In this document: positions 17,973 through 26,249 of the stretch, one piece after another
How the letters are laid out: each line of letters opens with the position of its first letter
Position numbering within the stretch: the stretch's first letter is position 1
Assembly (NCBI RefSeq): GCF_004115085.1
Contig: NZ_QXJP01000002.1
Span: 1 to 64,000, forward strand
DNA: 64,000 nt
Source of the DNA: Longirhabdus pacifica
Lineage (GTDB): Bacteria > Bacillota > Bacilli > Paenibacillales > DSM-105158
Direction of reading: 5' to 3'
Made by a program: the position numbers and the translations under genes
The notes under the pieces: model-generated
Told to the model about the DNA's origin: nothing
Seen by the model: the letters and a program-made list of their open reading frames with translations, nothing else
The model's database searches: none

Positions 17973-18101
17973 TTATCTTGGATCAAGCTCGTAATTTAAG
18001 AACTTAATTTGTTTATCGTAATTATTATTTAAATCTGAATTAATAGAACCGCTAAAAATCAAAATAACAGCCAATAGAATTGTTCCACAAATTTTCTTCA
18101 T
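17973..18101 (-). CDS. NprX/PapR-like secreted signalling propeptide (42 residues)
   Basis: Starts 17 bases after the stop of the HTH-TPR regulator, with AAGGAGG twelve bases before the ATG. Residues 1-20 are a secretion signal (MKKICGTILLAVILIFSGSI), residues 21-30 are polar (NSDLNNNYDK), and the C-terminus is QIKFLNYELDPR. Size, signal sequence, polar middle and position directly behind a 422-residue TPR regulator match the NprR-NprX and PlcR-PapR arrangement, where the exported propeptide is trimmed to a C-terminal 5-8-mer that re-enters the cell and binds the regulator. The mature peptide is probably cut from the last ten residues (inference). Confidence 0.75.
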   Translation of the reverse strand: MKKICGTILLAVILIFSGSINSDLNNNYDKQIKFLNYELDPR

Positions 18102-18117
18102 CTTTATGTTTTCCTCC

Positions 18118-19386
18118 TTAATTTTCTTCGATGATTTTTGCTGCGACATTTATTAAATTTAGGTGTATAGTATTGAGTTGATAATTGTTTTTTATACAAG
18201 AAGAAATAATATGATGATAAATTGATGCTATTTCTTTATAATTTCGTAAGAATGTATATACTTCTAATGCTTTACCATAACAACTTAATGCTTCATCTAA
18301 ATAGCCTTGATTCATTTTAAAATTACCTTTGTATAAATGATATTTCCCAATCTCTTTATATTGATGAGAAGCTGGGGACTGTGTTGGCAAGTATTCATCC
18401 TCTTTTTGAATCAATTTTCGTATACTATTCAAATCGTTCAAATCTATATAAATATTAAATAATTCATTAACGCAATGTATTTTTTGCTCTTGTTTGATTT
18501 CTTTATAACATTTTTCTAGTAAAGGAATAGCAGTATTGTATTCCTTTTGCTTAGCTTTCATATTTGCGTATGTCATACTAACAAACTCTTTAATAAAATT
18601 ATACTGATATTTTTCAAAAATATGCAAGTGTTTTTCTACTTCTTCATATTTTTTTAAGTCGAAATATGCATTGATCATTGTACCGTATGCTCTGGCTTCT
18701 AGCTCAGATGGCTTGGATGTAATTGCAAGTCCACATTGAGTGAGTTGAATTGTTTCCTCATATTCTTCCAATGCATAAGCTTGAAAAGACATCTTAAAAT
18801 AAAATTCTCTTTTCTCTTCTTTTTCTAAAAAATCAATATAATGAAGAATTTCTTTTCCTTCATGATAAGTTTGTTTATCTTTTTGAATGTCTAAAAATTG
18901 TATAAAATAAACTTGCAACAGCCCTTTTGCGATATATGGTGGTATTCCTCGTAACCTGGCGTATTCTGCTATCGTTATGTATAGTATTAACTGTATCTCA
19001 CGATCTTCTAGCTTTGATGTGAACTGAAACAGGGAAGACAATGCATCTTCTGTTTCATGTCGATCTGACTCTAAGTATTTCAGAGCTAATTTTCGAATTA
19101 GTTTCTCATCAAACTCAATCTCTGTCGTACTTTTTTCAAGTAATTCATGGAGTATGTGTGGTCGATCTTCTACATTGACATATCGGTCAATAATGAGGCG
19201 ATAAGGAATACTTAGCGCATCGGCAACCGTAAATATCGTCTTGAATTCAGGTCTTCGCGTATCCCCTTTTTCTATCTTACTAATAACCCCCTTGTTTATT
19301 CCTAGTTCATCTTGAAGTTGTCCCATTGTCACTTCGTTTTTTTCCCTATATTGTCTGACTAACTCCCCCAACGTATCCATTTTCAT
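18118..19386 (-). CDS. NprR-like HTH-TPR regulator (RRNPP peptide sensor)
   Basis: 422 residues. An N-terminal XRE HTH (residues 5-60: LVRQYREKNEVTMGQLQDEL, GINKGVISKIEKGDTRRPEF) is followed by some 350 residues of TPR-like helical repeats, for example YNTAIPLLEKCYKEI and LDEALSCYGKALEVYTFLRN. The length equals NprR (about 423) rather than PlcR (about 285). ATG 19386 is chosen for its GGAGTG site. A secreted propeptide gene follows directly. In this family the imported peptide binds the TPR groove and changes DNA binding. It faces the main biosynthetic locus across a 350-base gap and is a good candidate for density-dependent control of it (inference). Confidence 0.85.
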   Translation of the reverse strand: MKMDTLGELVRQYREKNEVTMGQLQDELGINKGVISKIEKGDTRRPEFKTIFTVADALSIPYRLIIDRYVNVEDRPHILHELLEKSTTEIEFDEKLIRKLALKYLESDRHETEDALSSLFQFTSKLEDREIQLILYITIAEYARLRGIPPYIAKGLLQVYFIQFLDIQKDKQTYHEGKEILHYIDFLEKEEKREFYFKMSFQAYALEEYEETIQLTQCGLAITSKPSELEARAYGTMINAYFDLKKYEEVEKHLHIFEKYQYNFIKEFVSMTYANMKAKQKEYNTAIPLLEKCYKEIKQEQKIHCVNELFNIYIDLNDLNSIRKLIQKEDEYLPTQSPASHQYKEIGKYHLYKGNFKMNQGYLDEALSCYGKALEVYTFLRNYKEIASIYHHIISSCIKNNYQLNTIHLNLINVAAKIIEEN

Positions 19387-19738
19387 ATACAACACTCCAT
19401 TTATCAGACCAATTATTTGTTAACATTATACTAATAAAGTTATGTCGAAGTAAGGTGATTATTGTCACATCTATTAAAATTATTGGTAGAAATATTAAGG
19501 AATAGGTAAAAACATGAACTAGTTCTTCACTTTTATCACCTTACATGCAAGTACAACAAGTCCACTGACTAAGAAAAACATGTATTAATGTATAAAATCG
19601 TATTTGTATATGGATTCAATTCCATCAATCAAAGCGCTTAAAGTATATATCGTATGCATCACCTGTTTCATGAATAGTTAAATTTATCCTTTTCCATAAA
19701 ACTGTAGTTATGCTAACCACAGAAAGGGAGTGCATAAA
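19387..19738. promoter_or_regulatory. Divergent control region with inverted repeats
   Basis: A non-coding gap between the peptide-sensing regulator (-) and the HTH regulator (+). It contains GTAAGGTGAT (19450-19459) and its exact inverse ATCACCTTAC (19535-19544), a palindrome GAACTAGTTC (19516-19525), and on the minus strand TATAAT about 40 bases before the regulator start. These are plausible operators for either regulator; no assignment can be made from sequence alone. Confidence 0.5.
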
Positions 19739-20344
19739 ATGAGCTTCAAACAAAAACGATATAATAACGCCATGAAGTCTATCATAGTGGATCAATACCA
19801 TGCGGGAGCTTCCGTCAATGAATTGAGCCAAAAATACGGAGTAAGCTCAACAGCAATTTATGTTTGGAAGAAAGCGTATACACAAGATAACGGTGCCTCT
19901 ATGGCATCATATGATAGATTAGAAAAGATATTAGTAACGAACCCGAATGTGCCTATTAAAAAGTTATGTGCTTTTCAAGCTCATTACATGAATCAATCTT
20001 TGTTGTTTTTATTTGGCAGTATGAGAAGAAAATATTTGACCATCGTTAACACGATACAATTACAGGCCAGAAGCAATGTTTTAAGTACTATTTTATCATT
20101 AAGTTACAACGATGTGTTGCGTATGGACAATATGAATGAGAGCTTTATACATTATTTTATCCATCATCTAGCTGATATTGCTATCTTTCCCCCAAGTCAG
20201 GTGGATAGATCTCAATATTTAACTATAAAAGACTTAATGTCTGCATTCGAATCAAATGAAAAATATATTGTGGATCAACTGGAGAAAGGAAGATTCAAAG
20301 GCGCTTTTATTTTGGATGGTGAATGGCTCAAGCCAAGGTATTAA
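19739..20344 (+). CDS. Transposase-type HTH regulator, probable cluster regulator
   Basis: 201 residues from ATG 19739 (GGGAG upstream). Residues 1-50 are a transposase OrfA-like HTH (KRYNNAMKSIIVDQYHAGAS, VNELSQKYGVSSTAIYVWKK). The rest is not transposase: a helical domain with YDRLEKILVTNPNVPIKKLC, FGSMRRKYLTIVNTIQL and FHHLADIAIF-like segments, perhaps an effector or dimer domain. A frameshifted paralogue lies at 53820-54412, at the other edge of the locus and in the same orientation. The position suggests a domesticated regulator of the biosynthetic genes. The effector domain is not one I recognise. Confidence 0.6.
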   Translation: MSFKQKRYNNAMKSIIVDQYHAGASVNELSQKYGVSSTAIYVWKKAYTQDNGASMASYDRLEKILVTNPNVPIKKLCAFQAHYMNQSLLFLFGSMRRKYLTIVNTIQLQARSNVLSTILSLSYNDVLRMDNMNESFIHYFIHHLADIAIFPPSQVDRSQYLTIKDLMSAFESNEKYIVDQLEKGRFKGAFILDGEWLKPRY

Positions 20345-20476
20345 CAGACGAACACCTTTTTTATTCGGTATTGCTTGTCTATCTATGACTGGATATAATA
20401 ACCATATATATCATGATGTTAAATGAATGACATGCGTGAAATAAAAAAAGAGAAATCACTGTAAGGAGTGAGTCAT

Positions 20477-21517
20477 ATGCCAGCTAATAGATTGGAACAC
20501 CACCAGCCAATTATAAAAGGATATCTGTTTTACGCTTTCCCCCTCAGTATTATCGGATACAACGAACAAACAAGTCCTTGGATACTAAGCAATTTTATTC
20601 AGACGAATTTAGAAATGGATTACGCTAATTCTCCTATCCCCTATACTTTATTCTCCTTTGATTTCAAACAATCACCGTGGCTCAAAATGGAAAAAATAAC
20701 AAGAAAAACGTTACACCATGTACAAAAAGATATGTTATCCACTTTGAAGTATTTTATCGATGAGCAAAAATATATTTACCTTTATTTAGATGAGTACTAT
20801 ATACCGAGAAGGAGAACGTATCATCAGTCTCATTTCCTACATGAAAACTTAATTTTTGGTTATGACGATGACGCTCAAACGTTTGATGTGCTTGGCTATG
20901 ATGAAAAGATGATTTTCAAACCGATTCAAATATCTTACGAGGCATTGATGCAGTCGTACAATTCCGTGGAAGACATCATGCATGCCAGTATGGATCAGAA
21001 CACCTATAGTGATAGTTTCGATGTATTCTCCACTATTACTTTATTTGAACGAAATCCACATGCATCTTATGCATTTAATTACAAATTAGTTCGAGAGTCG
21101 CTGACGGAATATTTGAATGGAAGCAATTCCTTCGAACGATTCGCCTCGATCAAACAACCTCCTTCTCATTGCGTATATGGTATGGACTGCTATTCCTACA
21201 TAGAAAAATACTTTCGATCCTTTTTAGCAGGTGAGGTACCGTATGACATCCGATTTCTGCATATTCTATATGAACATAAACTATTAATGACAAAAAGAAT
21301 TCAATATATTCACGATCATAAATGGAACGGTGCTCACGGTAACTTATTAGTACAGTGTCAAGAAATAGAAGATTTAGCATTAGCGATGCGTAATTTATTT
21401 GTGAGGTATTCACTTCATAACCATTCCAAATATGTTACTAGTATTCTTGATAAATTGCAGCAAACAGCAGAAATGGAGAAGGATTTTCTAGAACAATGTT
21501 TAACGGAAGCTTTCTAA
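20477..21517 (+). CDS. Uncharacterised protein, possibly BtrH-like/C39-like fold
   Basis: 346 residues from ATG 20477 (AAGGAG eight bases upstream). The central segment YIYLYLDEYYIPRRRTYHQS and HFLHENLIFGYDDDAQTFDV resembles the core of butirosin BtrH N-domain-like proteins (papain/C39-like fold with D...Y.P, H..H..LI.GYD). I do not see the catalytic Cys near the N-terminus. BtrH moves an acyl group from a carrier protein onto an amine, so a comparable transfer role is conceivable here but unproven. It is convergent with the biosynthetic operon and directly behind the HTH regulator. Confidence 0.4.
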   Translation: MPANRLEHHQPIIKGYLFYAFPLSIIGYNEQTSPWILSNFIQTNLEMDYANSPIPYTLFSFDFKQSPWLKMEKITRKTLHHVQKDMLSTLKYFIDEQKYIYLYLDEYYIPRRRTYHQSHFLHENLIFGYDDDAQTFDVLGYDEKMIFKPIQISYEALMQSYNSVEDIMHASMDQNTYSDSFDVFSTITLFERNPHASYAFNYKLVRESLTEYLNGSNSFERFASIKQPPSHCVYGMDCYSYIEKYFRSFLAGEVPYDIRFLHILYEHKLLMTKRIQYIHDHKWNGAHGNLLVQCQEIEDLALAMRNLFVRYSLHNHSKYVTSILDKLQQTAEMEKDFLEQCLTEAF

Positions 21518-21557
21518 GCTTTCACCATTGTTCCCTTTACCCTTCTCCATTGCTTTA

Positions 21558-22472
21558 TCACGCAGTGGTTTTACTGTTTAAAAATATCGTTTGCTCTTGA
21601 CTAACACCTAATGTATCTCTGACCATGCGACACAGTACACTGTTCAATGCGCATTCTACATAGTACTGAAAACCAGCTGCGTGCAAATGCTCCATAATCT
21701 GCAACCACATCACAGGGGAACGCAATTGCTTCACGACTTTGGATCGTATCTCTTCTCCTCTCGTCTCTACCTTACCATCTACATTCATATAGATAGGGAT
21801 GGAAGCATCGGAAAAAGTGATACTTTTTATTTCATTGTAGTATTGCTCTGATGCCGCTTGCATGAGGGTGGAATGGTATGGACGATTGACTTTAATCGGC
21901 ATGAATTTCATATTTAATCCGGTAGCAATGTGTTCGAAGCGATCTAGCCCTTTTTGCGTACCCGCGATGGTCACTTGCTTGCGAGAATTGTAGTTTGCAA
22001 TTTTAACGTATCCATTTTGGATGGAAGCACATATGTTTTCACACATGTCCATAGGCATATTTACAGCTGCCATGCCGTATGTTCCATCTTGTAGATGGGA
22101 TTCAGAAGCTAAAACTAACTGCTTCACAACCTCAAATGCATCAGGTATCGTGACCACATTAGCAGCTGCTAATGCCGCATATTCACCAAGCGAGAACCCA
22201 GCTAAAGCTTGAAAGGAGTATCCTTCCTTCAATGCTAACGTATAGGCGCACAAATCTATTGTCAACATGCTAGGCAAAGAATACCATTCCCGCTCAAATA
22301 TTTCTTCCTGTCCGTGAAAACATAAGTCTGCCATATCATATCCCATCACGTCACTGGCGGTTGCAAACAATTGTCGACAATCTTCGTCACGATCGTAAAA
22401 CTCCTTGCCCATTCCAATATACTGCAAACCTTGTCCTCCAAAAAGACATGCCATTTTCTTATTGTTTATCAT
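21558..22472 (-). CDS. Discrete acyltransferase lacking the carboxylate-binding Arg
   Basis: 304 residues, FabD fold: CLFGGQGLQYIGMG, nucleophile Ser in GFSLGEYAAL, catalytic His in NRPYHSTLM, Gln in KQLRSPVMW. Aligned by eye with E. coli FabD, two positions differ: the His before the nucleophile is Phe (GFSLG for GHSLG), and the Arg that grips the malonyl carboxylate (VEMRGKFM) is Leu (VKQLVLAS). It is therefore unlikely to use malonyl-CoA in the standard way. A non-carboxylated donor such as an aminoacyl- or hydroxyacyl-carrier protein, or an editing hydrolase role, is more plausible. Its start overlaps the ABC gene end by four bases; last gene of the operon. Confidence 0.8.
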   Translation of the reverse strand: MINNKKMACLFGGQGLQYIGMGKEFYDRDEDCRQLFATASDVMGYDMADLCFHGQEEIFEREWYSLPSMLTIDLCAYTLALKEGYSFQALAGFSLGEYAALAAANVVTIPDAFEVVKQLVLASESHLQDGTYGMAAVNMPMDMCENICASIQNGYVKIANYNSRKQVTIAGTQKGLDRFEHIATGLNMKFMPIKVNRPYHSTLMQAASEQYYNEIKSITFSDASIPIYMNVDGKVETRGEEIRSKVVKQLRSPVMWLQIMEHLHAAGFQYYVECALNSVLCRMVRDTLGVSQEQTIFLNSKTTA

Positions 22473-24337
22473 TTAGCAACCTCCAAATTTTTGTAAAACT
22501 CAGCTTGCGTTGTGTATAGCCTTTCATATTCTCCCCTCTCTCGCATCAGTTGCTCGTGACTTCCGATTTCGATAATCTCACCCATTTTCATCACGATGAT
22601 ACGATCACAAAAACGACAGCTAGACATGCGATGAGAAATATACACCGTAGTTTTATCTTTGGTTAGTCCAGAGAAATTGGTATAAATTTCGTATTCCGCT
22701 TTTGGAGAGAGCATCGCTGTCGGTTCGTCCAGTACTATAAAAGGAGAGTCTTTAAACAACGCTCTTGCAATCGCTAATTTCTGCTGCTGTCCCCCAGATA
22801 ATTCTACTCCTTCCTGATGGAATAAACGTCCCAATTCCGTATGGAGATGGTGTGGTAGTTTCTCTATCGTATCTTCTAAATTTAAGTCTCTGATGATTTC
22901 TGCAATACTTTCATCTGAATATTCATTGTCAAAAACAATATTATGCAGCAATGAGAAGTTGAGTATATTAAAATCTTGAAAAACGGCCGTAATATAATTC
23001 GTATAGTCGTCAAAATGAAGGTCATGAATGTCTGTACCGTTGATTAAAATTTTTCCTTTAGTCGGTTTGTATAACCTTAACAGTAGCTTGATTAATGTCG
23101 TTTTACCTGCACCGTTCTCCCCTACAATCGCTAACTTTTCACCTGGGTTTATCGTGAGGTTGATATGCTTGAGTGTATATTCTTCTTGATTCGGATATTG
23201 AAACCAAACATCAACGAACTCTATTTTTATTGAAGTTTTAATTTCCTGTTTAGGGTCTATACTCCAGTTACTATCTTGGGTGCTTTCATCATCTTGTTGC
23301 TGCGCTTCATTTAACGTAACGGTTTGTAAATATTTAAAATAGGTGGATAAATGCATTCCCGCTTTCTGCAAGGAAATAATACATGCCGTTATCCCAAACA
23401 AGGCATTGACGAATACACCTAAACTCGTCATGTATACCACAATCTCCGACAATGAAATGACAGCGTTATACGCAAGCCATCCGATGTAGAAATATACACC
23501 GCCATTGACGATAACTTGAAGCGTATTCGAAATGATATTCATCCATGTAAAAGCATGAACGGCTTTGGTGACATCTTTCTTCACTTGTTTGAAATAATAC
23601 TGCATCTTATCTTCAATCCACTGCCCTAATTGATTCATTCTCATCTCTTTCGCATAGGCGAAATCGGTAGACAATTCTTGAAAGTAACCAATGCGACGAC
23701 CAATATGAACGAGGGAGTTGCTCCACACATTGAATTCTTTATGCGAAGCTATCGTATTTAAAATTAAACTCACAAAATACGTCAGTAATAGCACGATAAA
23801 GATGACAGGACCAAGTGTGAGTAGAATAGCGATGACACCAAATAACTGCAATGTATTGACGATGAGTTGTTTGGAATCAATAATTGTGTTTTGCAAATCC
23901 ATAAAATGAGCTTGTCCAGGATAAAATATTTCCATGGCTTTTTGTCTATCGTCTATCATTTGCGGATCTTCTATTTGTTGATACGATAGATTCATCGTTT
24001 TCAAATTAATTTCTTTTAAAAACTTCGTCTTGAAACGTAAAATCTTTTTCTGTTCATACGTCCAAAATATGCTGTCCAAAGAACGGATGATAAATTCAAT
24101 CCCACACATTAAGCCAATAAGCAGCAAAGTTTCAGGCAATCTTGCTTGCCCGGTTAACTCATCAACAATCCATTTTAAAAATAAAATGCCGTTAAAGGGA
24201 TGAATCACTCTCATCGCGATTAAAAGCCCACTGATTACAACGTATAGCTTATCGAAGGTCCATATTTTTTGATATAAACGGAATATGTTATGGAAGTAAA
24301 CCATCATTTCTTTTGTTAATGCAAGTAATTTGCTCAA
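22469..24337 (-). CDS. ABC exporter half-transporter (TMD-NBD)
   Basis: About 622 residues from TTG 24337 (GGAGG seven bases upstream; the in-frame ATG at 24355 has no ribosome site). About six membrane helices in residues 20-320. The ABC domain has Walker A GENGAGKTTLIKLL, signature LSGGQQQKLAIARAL, Walker B FIVLDEPTAMLSP and H-loop ISHRMSS. It pairs with the half-transporter encoded just upstream (24390-26168) and probably forms a heterodimer that exports the cluster product. Confidence 0.88.
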   Translation of the reverse strand: MSKLLALTKEMMVYFHNIFRLYQKIWTFDKLYVVISGLLIAMRVIHPFNGILFLKWIVDELTGQARLPETLLLIGLMCGIEFIIRSLDSIFWTYEQKKILRFKTKFLKEINLKTMNLSYQQIEDPQMIDDRQKAMEIFYPGQAHFMDLQNTIIDSKQLIVNTLQLFGVIAILLTLGPVIFIVLLLTYFVSLILNTIASHKEFNVWSNSLVHIGRRIGYFQELSTDFAYAKEMRMNQLGQWIEDKMQYYFKQVKKDVTKAVHAFTWMNIISNTLQVIVNGGVYFYIGWLAYNAVISLSEIVVYMTSLGVFVNALFGITACIISLQKAGMHLSTYFKYLQTVTLNEAQQQDDESTQDSNWSIDPKQEIKTSIKIEFVDVWFQYPNQEEYTLKHINLTINPGEKLAIVGENGAGKTTLIKLLLRLYKPTKGKILINGTDIHDLHFDDYTNYITAVFQDFNILNFSLLHNIVFDNEYSDESIAEIIRDLNLEDTIEKLPHHLHTELGRLFHQEGVELSGGQQQKLAIARALFKDSPFIVLDEPTAMLSPKAEYEIYTNFSGLTKDKTTVYISHRMSSCRFCDRIIVMKMGEIIEIGSHEQLMRERGEYERLYTTQAEFYKNLEVAK

Positions 24338-24389
24338 GCGATTTCCTCCGATCATGGAAGCGTGGAATACAACAAAGGTATGTCCTTAT

Positions 24390-26168
24390 TTATACGCTTT
24401 CTTTGTAATAACGCGATTGAAGTTCATACATATGGTGATACAGTCCTTTTTGCTTTAGTAATTCCTCATGCGTCCCATACTCCGCCACTTCACCATCATC
24501 TAGCACACATATTTTATCGCTGATTGTAGAGCTGCTTAAGCGGTGGGAAATAAAAATCGTCGTTTTATTTTGAATGACTTTGGCAAATGCAATATACATT
24601 TCATTTTCCGCAATCGGTGATAAGCTAGCGCTTGGTTCGTCTAAAATGAGAACAGGACTCTGTTTGTACATGGCGCGACAAAAAGCTAATTTTTGTGCTT
24701 GTCCACCGGATAGCTCAATACCATCACTTTCAAACCTTTTGGATAACACGGTATTTTCTTGATGTGGAAGTGATTTTATTTTTTCCAGCAACTGATTTTG
24801 CTGCAACAATGACTGTACATAAGGGTCATGATCGTTACGTTTGAAGGTGATGTTTTCATATGCACTAACGGCAAATATTTTGTAATCTTGAAACACGGTA
24901 GCTAATGCATACATATAGCTGTCATAATCGTACTGTTTAATGTTAATGCCGTTGTACTTAATTTCTCCAGACGTCACATCGTAAAGTCGCATAAGCAATT
25001 TCACTAACGTCGTCTTCCCCGCACCGTTCTCACCGACAATGACCAAACACTCTCCCGCTTCAATCGTTAAATTAACATTTTTCAAAATCATTCTCGGGTT
25101 GTGAGGATAATGGAAAGAAACATTCACTAATTCAAATTTACCTGCTGGGCTTCCTGGTTTTATTTTGATTTTACTAGCAGGATTTCTTAATTCACTCTTA
25201 CGGCTCATAAAGACGAAAAAATCATTTATATAGTTGTTGATCGTATACAAATTAACGACTTGCTCGAACAATGCACGAAAGCTATCGCTAAATTGACGAA
25301 TACCATTCATTAACACGACAAAGTTACCGATACTTAATCCTCTAAAAATGACCGCGTAGGCCAAGATGATCAGTACCATGACTTCCTGTGAGATGTTCGT
25401 AATGGTGTTGATTAACAACCCTTTTCTTTCATTTCCATTCGTTCGATCAAAGTAAGAGAAAAATGCACTTCTATTTTCATCACCATTTCGAATAACAAAA
25501 TTTTTCAATTGAAATAAGCGTACTTCTTTTGCAAATTTCAAATCCGTAGCGAGATCGATAATGTAACGCCATTTCCTATCTACTGGTAAAGACTCGCGAT
25601 GAAGACTGTAGTTTTTTCTTTGTACCCATAAACTAACGAAGGCATTGATGACAGACACTGCTAACACGAAGATAATGAGCAGTGGGTTTAACAACGTTGC
25701 TAATATGGTGATGAATGCTAATTGAATGATCGCGACAAATATACCATTTACGGCTTCTAAATATTTTTCCAAGTTGTCACCATTTGCTAGTACAAACGAA
25801 GCTCGATTCATTTCTTCAATGATAGTTTGATCTTCCGTATATTTGTAATCCATCTCAATGGACTTCTGACAAAACATCGCCGTGAGAGGGACGAGAAGCC
25901 ACTTGGAGTGCAGTGTCGTTGCACTCTTGGTGTATATTTGTGTGTTGGTCACGACGAGATGGATGGCGATCATCGTGAGCGTAATTTTCAATATGTAAGG
26001 CAGTCCATAACCAAATTGCAGCGCATCCAATAAGTATTTGAAGTAGATAATGGTCACGAAAGGTGCAACTGCATTACTTATAATATGCAGTAATGAAATG
26101 AGTAAATAAATTTTACTGTTAATAAAAACGAGTTTATACAAGCTTGCTAGATTACCCATAATTTTCAT
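24390..26168 (-). CDS. ABC exporter half-transporter (TMD-NBD)
   Basis: 592 residues. Membrane domain residues 1-330; ABC domain with Walker A GENGAGKTTLVKLL, signature LSGGQAQKLAFCRAM, Walker B VLILDEPSASLSP and H-loop ISHRLSS. The D-loops of both half-transporters read A(M/S)LSP rather than the usual SALD. It lies between the synthase and the partner transporter, 82 bases downstream of the synthase stop. Probably self-resistance and export. Confidence 0.88.
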   Translation of the reverse strand: MKIMGNLASLYKLVFINSKIYLLISLLHIISNAVAPFVTIIYFKYLLDALQFGYGLPYILKITLTMIAIHLVVTNTQIYTKSATTLHSKWLLVPLTAMFCQKSIEMDYKYTEDQTIIEEMNRASFVLANGDNLEKYLEAVNGIFVAIIQLAFITILATLLNPLLIIFVLAVSVINAFVSLWVQRKNYSLHRESLPVDRKWRYIIDLATDLKFAKEVRLFQLKNFVIRNGDENRSAFFSYFDRTNGNERKGLLINTITNISQEVMVLIILAYAVIFRGLSIGNFVVLMNGIRQFSDSFRALFEQVVNLYTINNYINDFFVFMSRKSELRNPASKIKIKPGSPAGKFELVNVSFHYPHNPRMILKNVNLTIEAGECLVIVGENGAGKTTLVKLLMRLYDVTSGEIKYNGINIKQYDYDSYMYALATVFQDYKIFAVSAYENITFKRNDHDPYVQSLLQQNQLLEKIKSLPHQENTVLSKRFESDGIELSGGQAQKLAFCRAMYKQSPVLILDEPSASLSPIAENEMYIAFAKVIQNKTTIFISHRLSSSTISDKICVLDDGEVAEYGTHEELLKQKGLYHHMYELQSRYYKESV

Positions 26169-26249
26169 TTTTACGCATTCAGCCTCCTATAACAGCTGAG
26201 GAAATGCTAGGCTTGTTTGCATTCCCTCAGCACATGGTATGACATGGCT

